From: Comamonadaceae bacterium
GTDB taxonomy: Bacteria; Pseudomonadota; Gammaproteobacteria; Burkholderiales; Burkholderiaceae_C
Assembly: GCA_947455145.1 (NCBI GenBank)
Contig: CANGME010000005.1
Span: 124,001 to 188,000, forward strand
Direction: 5' to 3'
Length of the DNA: 64,000 bases
In this document: piece after piece, positions 25,585 to 33,197 of the stretch
Numbering within the stretch: the first letter of the stretch is position 1
Layout of the letters: each line of letters begins with the position of its first letter
Made by a program: the position numbers and the translations under genes
The notes under the pieces: model-generated
Told to the model about the DNA's origin: nothing
The model's database searches: none
Seen by the model: only the letters and a program-made list of their open reading frames with translations

Positions 25585-27017
25585 AGCCAACTACACAGCC
25601 CCCGTGCCGCTTCAAGCTGCTGGCCACGGCAGCGTCCTTGATGATTTTGTCCGGCTGCGCCAGCGTCAACTTTGAGCAATCGATCGACCAGACCAACACT
25701 GTGGCAGCCGACTTCACGCAAGGTCAGCTCGCTCTGGCGCAAACCCAGGCGCAGCGAGCAGCACAAGACCAAACAGCCACACAAATTCTACAAAAGCCCA
25801 TCAGCCAAAGCGACGCCGTGCGGCTGGCGCTGGTCAACAGCCCGGCACTGCAAGCCCTGCTGGCCCAGCACTGGGCCGATGCCGCCCGCGCTGCGCAGAC
25901 CGGGCGCATTGCCAACCCGGTCTTCACCTTTGAGAACCTGCGCATGGCCGACGAGCTAGAGTTGGGGCGTTTGCTGACTTTTGGCCTGCTGGACTTGCTG
26001 ACCCTGCCCCAGCGCTACGGCATTGCCCAGCGCCAGATCGCGCAGGCGCAACTGCGTTTGACCAACAGCGTGATTGATCAAGTCACGCAAGTGCGCCAAG
26101 CCTGGGTGAAGGCCGTAGCGGCGCAACAAAACCTCATCTATTCCAAGCAGGTGAACGACGCCGCGCAAGCCAGCGCCGAGCTGGCGCGCCGGATGCAGGC
26201 CGTGGGCAACTTCAGCAAGCTGCAACGCGCTCGCCAGCAAGCGTTTTATGCAGACGCCGCCACCCAGTGGGCCGCCGCACAGCACGCCAACACTGCGACC
26301 AAAGAGGCCTTGGTGCGGCTACTGGGTTTGACCGACGTGCAAACCCAGGCACTGACCCTGCCCGAGCGCCTGCCCGATCTGCCAGCCAATCCACGCTCAC
26401 CGCAAGAGATCGGTCAAAAAGCCAGCCAAGGGAGGCTCGACCTGCAACTCGCGCAAGCCGAGTATGAAGGTGCCGCCAAGGCGCAAGGCTTGAATGCTCT
26501 AACCAGCGTCACCGATATCGAGTTGGGCCTTCGGCGCAACACCATCACCAATAACGCTGCCGGGACATCGACCTTGAGCAGCGGCTACGATGTCAGCGCA
26601 CGCCTACCCATCTTTGACTGGGGTGGCCTCAAGCGTGACGCAATGAACGCGCAAACCTTGGCCGCAGCCAACCGGCTCGAAGCCACCATCCGCGCAGCGG
26701 GCTCCAACCTGCGCGAGAGCTACTCCGCCTACCGCACCGCGTTTGATGTTTCCCGGCACTACCGCGATGAAGTCCTGCCCCTGCGCAAAACCATCTCCGA
26801 GGAAAACGTGCTGCGCTACAACGGCATGTTGATTGGCGTGTTCGAGCTGCTGGCCGACACGCGGGACCAGGTCAGCAGCGTTATGGCTGCCATTGCCGCC
26901 GAGCAGCAGTACTGGCTGAGCGCCGCCGCCTTGCAAGCCTCATTGATGGGCAAGCCCACCCTGGCCACCGTGGGTGTCATACCCGCTGCTGGCGCTGGCG
27001 GCGCTGCGGGTCATTGA
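25581..27017 (+). CDS. TolC-family outer-membrane efflux lipoprotein
   Basis: The 478-residue protein begins with a lipoprotein signal (LLATAASLMILSGCAS, lipid-accepting Cys) and then two repeats of the outer-membrane efflux protein domain, rich in Ala/Gln helical coiled coil (ALVNSPALQALLAQHWADAARAAQ, RLDLQLAQAEYEGAAKAQG). It would form the outer-membrane channel of a metal exporter. No RND pump or membrane-fusion protein is next to it, which is usual for CopA/MCO-linked TolC homologues. Translation is coupled to the upstream small protein by ATGA. Confidence 0.85.
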   Translation: MKPTTQPPCRFKLLATAASLMILSGCASVNFEQSIDQTNTVAADFTQGQLALAQTQAQRAAQDQTATQILQKPISQSDAVRLALVNSPALQALLAQHWADAARAAQTGRIANPVFTFENLRMADELELGRLLTFGLLDLLTLPQRYGIAQRQIAQAQLRLTNSVIDQVTQVRQAWVKAVAAQQNLIYSKQVNDAAQASAELARRMQAVGNFSKLQRARQQAFYADAATQWAAAQHANTATKEALVRLLGLTDVQTQALTLPERLPDLPANPRSPQEIGQKASQGRLDLQLAQAEYEGAAKAQGLNALTSVTDIELGLRRNTITNNAAGTSTLSSGYDVSARLPIFDWGGLKRDAMNAQTLAAANRLEATIRAAGSNLRESYSAYRTAFDVSRHYRDEVLPLRKTISEENVLRYNGMLIGVFELLADTRDQVSSVMAAIAAEQQYWLSAAALQASLMGKPTLATVGVIPAAGAGGAAGH

Positions 27018-27062
27018 CCGGCCCCCAGACAAAGAACACCAAGAATATCCAAGGACAGCCTT

Positions 27063-28493
27063 ATGACTTCTAGACGACAATTTTTTAAAACCGCTGGTCT
27101 TGCCAGCATGGCAGGCGGTGCCATTGCGGCCACGGCGGTCAGCCGCGTCGCTATGGCAGCCTTGCCCGAACCGATCTTACAGACCACACCCGACACCATG
27201 GCACCACTTGTGCCCAGCACCGGGCGACCCTACAACCCAGTCGTCACCCTGAACGGCTGGACGCTGCCCTGGCGCATGAACCAGGGCGTCAAAGAGTTCC
27301 ACTTGGTGGCCGAACCGGTGGTGCGTGAAATGGCCCCCGGCATGAAAGCCCACCTGTGGGGCTATAACGGGCAATCGCCAGGGCCGACGATTGAGGTTGT
27401 TGAAGGTGACCGCGTGCGCATCTTTGTCACCAACAAATTACCCGAACACACCAGCATGCACTGGCATGGCCAACGCCTGCCCAACGGCATGGACGGCGTA
27501 TCCGGGCTCACCCAGCCTTCCATTCAACCCGGAAAAACCTTTGTCTATGAGTTTGTGGCGCGCCGCCCCGGCACCTTCATGTACCACCCGCACGCCGATG
27601 AGATGACACAAATGGCCATGGGCATGATGGGCTTTTGGGTGACGCACCCCAAGACCAAGCACCCTCTGATCGACGAGGTGCAGCGCGACTTCTGCTTCCT
27701 GCTCAACTCCTACGACATCGACCCTGGCAGCTACACACCCAAGATCATGACCATGCTGGACCAAAACCTGTGGTCTTGGAACAGCCGCGTGTTCCCGGGC
27801 ATCGACTCACTCAACGTACGCTTGCGCGACAAGGTGCGCATCCGCATCGGCAACTTGACCATGACCAATCACCCGATTCATCTGCACGGCCATGAGTTCG
27901 AGGTGACCGGCACAGATGGCGGGCCAACACCCAAGAGTGCGCGCTGGCCTGAAGTCACCACCGACATTGCGGTGGGCCAGATGCGGCAGATTGACTTTCT
28001 CGCGGATGAAGAAGGTGACTGGGCCTTTCACTGCCACAAGAGCCACCACACCATGAACGCCATGGGGCACAACGTGCCCACCATGATTGGCGTCGAGCAT
28101 CGCGGTATTGCCAAGAAGATCACCAGTCTGATCCCCGACTACATGGTGATGGGCGAGCGCGGCATGTCCGACATGGCTGAGATGGAAATGCCCCTGCCCG
28201 ACAACACCCTGCCCATGATGACGGGCACCGGCCCGTTTGGCTCGGTGGAGATGGGCGGCATGTTCTCAGTGCTCAAGGTGCGCAAAGGCCAAAAACCCGG
28301 CGACTACAAAGACCCCGGCTGGTACAAACACCCGCCGGGCGAAGTCGCGTTTGAGTGGACAGGCACGCTGCCGGAGCCCGCCCGCTTCAAAGCAGAGAGC
28401 GGGCAAAAAAGTCCCGCCATGCCACACACGGCGATGCCCAAAGAAGAAATAGAAGTGAAGGTACGTAAACCGTCAGGCCACACCGGCCATTAA
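27063..28493 (+). CDS. Tat-exported multicopper oxidase, likely periplasmic copper oxidase
   Basis: The 476-residue protein has a Tat signal (MTSRRQFFKTAGLAS) and the four copper-binding motifs: HWHG, HPHAD, HPIHLHGHEF and HCHKSHHTMNAM, the last with the type 1 Cys and axial Met. Met-rich segments after residue 350 (MGERGMSDMAEMEMPLP) resemble those used by CueO/CopA oxidases for Cu(I). It probably oxidises Cu(I) in the periplasm. It follows the TolC-like gene by 45 bp. Confidence 0.88.
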   Translation: MTSRRQFFKTAGLASMAGGAIAATAVSRVAMAALPEPILQTTPDTMAPLVPSTGRPYNPVVTLNGWTLPWRMNQGVKEFHLVAEPVVREMAPGMKAHLWGYNGQSPGPTIEVVEGDRVRIFVTNKLPEHTSMHWHGQRLPNGMDGVSGLTQPSIQPGKTFVYEFVARRPGTFMYHPHADEMTQMAMGMMGFWVTHPKTKHPLIDEVQRDFCFLLNSYDIDPGSYTPKIMTMLDQNLWSWNSRVFPGIDSLNVRLRDKVRIRIGNLTMTNHPIHLHGHEFEVTGTDGGPTPKSARWPEVTTDIAVGQMRQIDFLADEEGDWAFHCHKSHHTMNAMGHNVPTMIGVEHRGIAKKITSLIPDYMVMGERGMSDMAEMEMPLPDNTLPMMTGTGPFGSVEMGGMFSVLKVRKGQKPGDYKDPGWYKHPPGEVAFEWTGTLPEPARFKAESGQKSPAMPHTAMPKEEIEVKVRKPSGHTGH

Positions 28494-28520
28494 TGCAGTC
28501 AAGCCCTGAAAGAAAACCTT

Positions 28521-29030
28521 ATGAAACTCAAGCCCCTCATCGCCGCCATGGCTACCACCTTGCTGGCCTCTACTGCTTTCGCCGCCGGAGAACACGCGGG
28601 TGGCCATAGCGACTCTGATGCGATTGGCAAAGCAGGCAAGGCTGCCAATGTCAAGCGCACTGTCACCGTGGACATGACTGATGCCATGCGCTTCAAGCCC
28701 GCCAGCATCACCGTCAAACAAGGCGAAACCATCAAGTTCATCGTCAAAAACTCTGGCAAGCTCAAGCATGAAATGGTCTTGGGCAGCGAAAAGGAACTGA
28801 AGGAACACAACGAGGTCATGAAGAAAAACCCCGAGATGGAGCACGCCGACGACAACCAGGTCACGGTCGCACCCGGCAAAAAGGGCGAAATGATTTGGCA
28901 GTTCACCAAAGCAGGCAAAGTGAACTTTGCCTGCCTGCAACCCGGCCACTATGACGCGGGGATGAAAGGTGCTGTCACCGTGAGCAGCAAAACCATGGCT
29001 AACGATGGACACGCCGGGCACAAGCATTGA
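28521..29030 (+). CDS. Periplasmic cupredoxin-domain protein
   Basis: A 169-residue protein with a signal peptide (AAMATTLLASTAFAA) and a plastocyanin-like fold: FKPASITVKQGETIKFIVKNSG, a His ligand in KLKHEMV, and Cys/His/Met ligands in FACLQPGHYDAGMKG. The end is His-rich (HAGHKH). It is likely a type 1 copper carrier or electron donor working with the oxidase encoded just upstream. Confidence 0.87.
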   Translation: MKLKPLIAAMATTLLASTAFAAGEHAGGHSDSDAIGKAGKAANVKRTVTVDMTDAMRFKPASITVKQGETIKFIVKNSGKLKHEMVLGSEKELKEHNEVMKKNPEMEHADDNQVTVAPGKKGEMIWQFTKAGKVNFACLQPGHYDAGMKGAVTVSSKTMANDGHAGHKH

Positions 29031-29068
29031 TTCATCCCGTTTTTTTATTGAAACCCCAAGGACTCACT

Positions 29069-29419
29069 ATGAACACCACCCAACTTTCCCCCTTTGTTTT
29101 GGCGATTGCTGCCGCTTTGTCTATGTCCGCGTATGCCCAAGACAAGCCAATCACCGCACCCGCTGCCACCCCGTCGATCCAGACGGCTCAGACGACAGAA
29201 ATGACCAATGGCGAAATCCGCAAGGTTGATAAAGACACGAAGAAAATCACCATCAAACACGGCGAAATAAAAAATCTGGATATGCCGGGCATGACCATGG
29301 TGTTTCAAGTCAAAGACCCTGCCATGCTGGACAAGGTCAAAGCCGGCGACAAGGTGAAATTCACAGCAGAGAAAACAGGTGGGGCGATTGTCGTTACCGA
29401 TATTCAGCCGACCAAGTAA
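29069..29419 (+). CDS. CusF-like periplasmic copper-binding protein, copy 1
   Basis: The 116-residue protein has a signal peptide and a CusF-type small barrel with KHGEIKNLDMPGMTMVFQV. The His and the two Met of the MTM region match the Cu(I)/Ag(I) ligands of CusF, but the tryptophan that caps copper in E. coli CusF is replaced by Met. The start at 29069 is the first ATG before the signal peptide. A close paralogue lies 600 bp downstream. Confidence 0.85.
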   Translation: MNTTQLSPFVLAIAAALSMSAYAQDKPITAPAATPSIQTAQTTEMTNGEIRKVDKDTKKITIKHGEIKNLDMPGMTMVFQVKDPAMLDKVKAGDKVKFTAEKTGGAIVVTDIQPTK

Positions 29420-29525
29420 CGACGCTAGTCACCCCTATCCGCGAGGACATCAATATCTTCTAAAGCAACTGCTTATTGATTTACAGCGGTTTTCATCCAT
29501 AAAACCACGACACAGGAGATCCACC

Positions 29526-30020
29526 ATGACCACCACCCAAACTGACCGTCTGCGTCGGCGCACCCTACTCCAAGCTGGCATCAGCATCGCGCTGGGCGGC
29601 CTACCACTACTGGCCAGCAGTGCCGGTGCAAAACCCGTCATTGAGGTTTGGAAAACGCCCACCTGCGGCTGCTGCAAGGACTGGATCAAGCACCTGCAAA
29701 GCCAGGGCTTTGAGGTCCAGGCCCACGACATCAGCGACACCGCCAAGCGCGAGCAGCGCACCCGGCTTGGCCTGGGCGACAAATTCGGCGCCTGCCACAC
29801 GGCGCTGGTAGGCGGCTACGTGGTGGAAGGCCATGTACCCGCACGGGAGATTCACCGGCTCTTGAAAGAGCGACCCCGCGCGTTGGGCATCGCGGTGCCG
29901 GGCATGCCGGTGGGATCGCCCGGCATGGATGGCCCCGAGTACGGCGGCCTCAAAGATCCCTTCGCCGTGCTGCTGGTGCAGCGCGACGGAAAATCCTCCG
30001 TCTACCAGAGTTACACATGA
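29526..30020 (+). CDS. DUF411 metal-binding protein, exported
   Basis: This 164-residue protein starts with an Arg-rich signal (TDRLRRRTLLQAGISIALGG) that may be Tat-type, followed by a thioredoxin-like DUF411 domain with VWKTPTCGCCKDWIKHL. The CGCC motif is expected to bind copper or act in thiol chemistry. DUF411 proteins typically sit in copper and silver resistance clusters. The stop overlaps the second CusF-like gene by 4 bp. Confidence 0.85.
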   Translation: MTTTQTDRLRRRTLLQAGISIALGGLPLLASSAGAKPVIEVWKTPTCGCCKDWIKHLQSQGFEVQAHDISDTAKREQRTRLGLGDKFGACHTALVGGYVVEGHVPAREIHRLLKERPRALGIAVPGMPVGSPGMDGPEYGGLKDPFAVLLVQRDGKSSVYQSYT

Positions 30021-30421
30021 ACCCGAGACCCGCCAACATGAAACACATTTCGCCTCTTGCCCTGCTCGGCCTTTTAACCCTTAGCCTTGCCGCCCAGGGG
30101 CAGGACAAAAACAACGAACATGCAGGCCACCACCCTGCCCCGGCCTCCGCAGCGGCGGCAACGGTCAACCCGGCCACCCCCATCACAACCAACAGCGCGC
30201 TGAGCGAAGGCGAAGTCCGCAAGGTGGACTTGGCGGCGAAAAAAATCATCCTCAAACACGGCGAGATCAAAAACCTCGACATGGGGGCCATGACCATGGT
30301 GTTTCAGGTGAATAACCCCGCGCTGCTGGACAAAGTGAAGGCGGGCGACAAGGTGCGCTTCACTGCCGAGCAGGTTAAAGGCGCATTCGTCGTTATGTCG
30401 ATCGAGCTGATCCAACCGTGA
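30017..30421 (+). CDS. CusF-like periplasmic copper-binding protein, copy 2
   Basis: The 134-residue protein has a signal peptide, a His-rich linker (EHAGHHPAP) and the same barrel motif as the first copy, KHGEIKNLDMGAMTMVFQV, again with Met in place of the CusF Trp. The ATG at 30017 is coupled to the DUF411 stop; an ATG at 30038 gives a more typical signal peptide start. Two copies in one cluster suggest duplication. Confidence 0.83.
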   Translation: MNPRPANMKHISPLALLGLLTLSLAAQGQDKNNEHAGHHPAPASAAAATVNPATPITTNSALSEGEVRKVDLAAKKIILKHGEIKNLDMGAMTMVFQVNNPALLDKVKAGDKVRFTAEQVKGAFVVMSIELIQP

Positions 30422-30663
30422 ACGCAGAAGGCCAGGATATCCAGGCCCACCTGCACGGCATCCGGCACAACCTGGCTTAATTTATTTACCAGCTGCTCCA
30501 GATCGACTGGATCATCGCCCTGTCGATGTTCGCCTCCGGTGGGCTGCTGTGGCTGCTGTGCAAGGAGACCCATCCTCGGATCAATCCGGCTGACTGGTTT
30601 TCAGGCTTGCCTTGCGCTAAAGCAGGCGCTATTTCAAAGACTCATGACGTGGATCAAGCCTGA
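30418..30663 (+). pseudogene. Possible decayed membrane-protein gene
   Basis: A GTG at 30418 overlaps the CusF-like stop. The frame has a TAA at 30478 and then continues open to a TGA at 30661, encoding a hydrophobic helix (DWIIALSMFASGGLLWLLC) followed by KETHPRINPADW. The stretch looks like a C-terminal membrane segment but I cannot name the family. A nonsense change or chance coding are both possible. Confidence 0.3.
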
Positions 30664-30691
30664 CGAATCCATAGCTTCTAGACTTTGATTC

Positions 30692-30973
30692 ATGATGGTC
30701 ATGAACCACCCGCACCCATCCCAAGAAGAGCCGCTCAGCTTTTGGCGCTCACGTCACGCCATTGGCTACCTGGCCATCGGGGCGGTGGCTGGCTATTACC
30801 TGTTGACTGAACACTTGGCGCATGTGCTTGGGGTGCTGCCGTATTTGCTGGTTTTTGCTTGCCCTTTGGTGCACGTCTTCATGCACGGCGGCCATGGCCA
30901 TCATCACCAGGGCCACACACCCGCTGGAGCGCCCACTGAAGCGCCCGACAAGTCCAAGCGAGAAACACCATGA
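30692..30973 (+). CDS. DUF2933-domain membrane protein
   Basis: The 93-residue protein fits DUF2933: FWRSRHAIGYLAIGAVAGYY, a second hydrophobic segment VLPYLLVFACPLVHVFMHGG and a His-rich tail HGHHHQGH. It is a small inner-membrane protein found in metal-resistance clusters; metal handling is inferred from the His run. ATGs at 30695 and 30701 are alternative starts. Its stop overlaps the next gene by 4 bp. Confidence 0.82.
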   Translation: MMVMNHPHPSQEEPLSFWRSRHAIGYLAIGAVAGYYLLTEHLAHVLGVLPYLLVFACPLVHVFMHGGHGHHHQGHTPAGAPTEAPDKSKRETP

Positions 30974-31452
30974 CCCACGACTCACCCACCTACGGCCTGT
31001 GGTTTTTGGTGGTGCTGAGCTCGGCAGTGTTCATCATATTCGCGTTCAGATTCTTCAAGCCCAACACGGCGCGCGACTGGCGCACATTGGGTGACGACTC
31101 CGCGCTAGTTGCGGCCTTGTTTGCCGAGATGTACGGCTTTGCGCTGACGCTGTACCTGCTGTCGGGCTGGCTGCAAACCAAGTACCCGAACCTGGACGTC
31201 CTCTCTCACAACGCGGGCCATCTGTGGTCCACCCTGCTGGGCGAAAAAGGCGACCCGCACTTCAACATCTTGATGCAATGGGCCACGCTGCGCACGCTGC
31301 TGATGTTCCCAGTGCTGTTGTTCATGTATGGGCGTCTGGCCGTGACGGAGGAAACGGAAATGCGCGCCGAGTTTGGCGATGCGTTTGAGCGCTACGTGCA
31401 GCGCACGCCCCGATTCTTTCCACGCCTTGGGCGTTCACCAACCGTGGTTTGA
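30970..31452 (+). CDS. Isoprenylcysteine-carboxyl-methyltransferase-like membrane protein, apparently with an internal deletion
   Basis: The 160-residue protein matches both ends of a ~210-residue ICMT-like family often seen beside DUF2933: the front (AEMYGFALTLYLLSGWLQTKYP, HNAGHLWSTLLGEKGDPHFN) and the back (WATLRTLLMFPVLLFMYGRLAVTEE, FFPRLG). The middle portion, which normally holds the S-adenosylmethionine-binding GPYxxxRHPxYxG region, is missing between HFN and WATL. Since the frame is kept, this looks like an in-frame deletion of around 50-60 codons and the product is probably not an active methyltransferase. The comparison is from memory of the family. Confidence 0.65.
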   Translation: MTHDSPTYGLWFLVVLSSAVFIIFAFRFFKPNTARDWRTLGDDSALVAALFAEMYGFALTLYLLSGWLQTKYPNLDVLSHNAGHLWSTLLGEKGDPHFNILMQWATLRTLLMFPVLLFMYGRLAVTEETEMRAEFGDAFERYVQRTPRFFPRLGRSPTVV

Positions 31453-31480
31453 GCCCACGGACTGACACAAAGGAGTCGCC

Positions 31481-31702
31481 ATGTTTTACGAAGCCATGTG
31501 GGGTATGCACGCACTGTGGTGGGTGTTTTGGATTGTTCTGGTCGTGGCCCTGGTGACTTGGGGCCGGGGCAGCGGTGGCGGTGGACGCGAGCGGGCGTCG
31601 CGCGAGACGCCGAACGAAATTCTGCGCCGCCGTTTTGCCCATGGCGAGATCGACGCCCAGGAGTATGAAAACCGCAAGGCGGTGTTGGATAAAGACCGCT
31701 GA
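31481..31702 (+). CDS. Small SHOCT-domain membrane protein
   Basis: A 73-residue protein with one membrane helix (WWVFWIVLVVALVTWG), a Gly/Arg linker and a C-terminal SHOCT motif (PNEILRRRFAHGEIDAQEYENRKAVL). AGGAG lies 7 bases before the ATG. Such proteins are common in metal-resistance islands; their role is unknown. Confidence 0.85.
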   Translation: MFYEAMWGMHALWWVFWIVLVVALVTWGRGSGGGGRERASRETPNEILRRRFAHGEIDAQEYENRKAVLDKDR

Positions 31703-31722
31703 GGCTCCACGGGAAGCCAACC

Positions 31723-33099
31723 ATGAACAACGCCTTGGGCCACCCACTGCGGTTAGGGCGCACGCCCGACAGAGCACTGGCGCTGGCCATTCGCATCTTT
31801 GATCGGCTAATGCACGGTTACGCTGGCTCGGTAGCGCTGCGCCTTTGGGACGACCAGCTGCATGCGCCGACAGATCAGCCATCCACTTTCACGCTGGTGG
31901 TGCGCGACCCGGTGGTGCTTCGCCGCTTGGTGCTGGATCGCAACCCCGTCCAATTGGCCGACGCTTACTTCCAGGGCGTGCTGGATTTTGAGGGCGACAT
32001 CTACTAGGCGCTGGCCTTGAAATCACATCTCGCAGACTTGCACTTGAGCTGGCGGGACAAGCTGACCCTGCTGCGCGACGCCACCGCGCTACCCAGCCGC
32101 GTGGATGAGCAACTCAAACCAACGGACTCCCTGGCCTCGCGCATCGGGCGGCGTTTCACCCACCGCCACTCCAAAGAAAGCGACCGCGCCGCCATATCGT
32201 TTCACTACGACGTCTCCAACGCGTTTTACCGCCTATGGCTGGACGAGCAGCAGGTGTACTCCTGTGCTTACTTCACACGTCCGGATGAATCGCTGGAACA
32301 AGCCCAACGCAACAAGCTGGAGCACGTGTGCCGCAAGCTTCGGCTGCAAGCGGGTGAGAGGCTGCTGGACATCGGCTGCGGATGGGGCGCGTTGGTGTGC
32401 TGGGCGGCCCGACACCACGGCGTGCGGGCGCATGGCATCACGCTGAGTCAGCAGCAACTTGCCTACGCGCAGGCGCGCATCCAGGCTGAAGGCCTGGATG
32501 ACTTGGTGACTGTGGAGCTGCGCGACTACCGCGATCTCGCAGGCGAGGCCGTGTACGACAAGGTGGCCAGCATCGGCATGTTCGAGCATGTGGGTCTGAC
32601 CAACATGCCCGCCTACGTGGCCAGCGTGATGCGCGTGCTGAGACCTGGCGGGCTGTTTCTGAATCACGGCATCACGCACGACGAAGAGGGCTGGAACAAG
32701 ACCGTGGCCAGCGAGTTCATTAACCGCTATGTGTTCCCCGATGGTGAGTTGGATTGCGTGAGCAACATCCAGCTCGGCATGGAACGGGTGGGTTTTGAAA
32801 TACTGGACGTGGAAGCCCTGCGCCCGCACTACGCGCTGACATTACGCCACTGGGTGCGGCGGCTAGAGGCCCAACGCGAAGTCGCCGTGCTGGAGGCGGG
32901 AGAGCCCACCTACCGCGTCTGGCGCCTGTACATGGCCGCCTGCGCGCTGGAGTTTGAAGCCGGTGGCACGGGCATCTACCAAATTCTCGCGTCCCGCCAC
33001 AATGCGGGGGCATGGCCAGTGCCGCTGACGCGGAGTGATCTGTATGCCGGAGGTGGCGACGCGTTGGATCCGGCAACCGGAATGAGGACACCACGATGA
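31723..33099 (+). pseudogene. cfa: Cyclopropane-fatty-acyl-phospholipid synthase interrupted by an in-frame TAG
   Basis: The reading frame runs from ATG 31723 to 33099 (458 sense codons) with a single TAG at 32005-32007. Before it the protein reads PVQLADAYFQGVLDFEGDIY; directly after it ALALKSHLADLHLSW continues in the same frame, as in intact CFA synthases. The methyltransferase part has LDIGCGWGALVCW (S-adenosylmethionine site) and EHVGLTNMPAYV. A nonsense mutation is the simplest reading. Restart at TTG 32017 would give a 360-residue protein keeping the catalytic domain, so partial activity or suppression of the stop cannot be excluded. The enzyme would methylenate unsaturated membrane lipids. 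Confidence 0.8.
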
Positions 33100-33197
33100 C
33101 AACCTACACCAGCTCCAATCGAAGTCGGCAGCCGCTTGAACCGCATCACGTCGCCAACTGCCTGCGAATGGCCGGCACCTTGCGCCGACGCGCCGCA

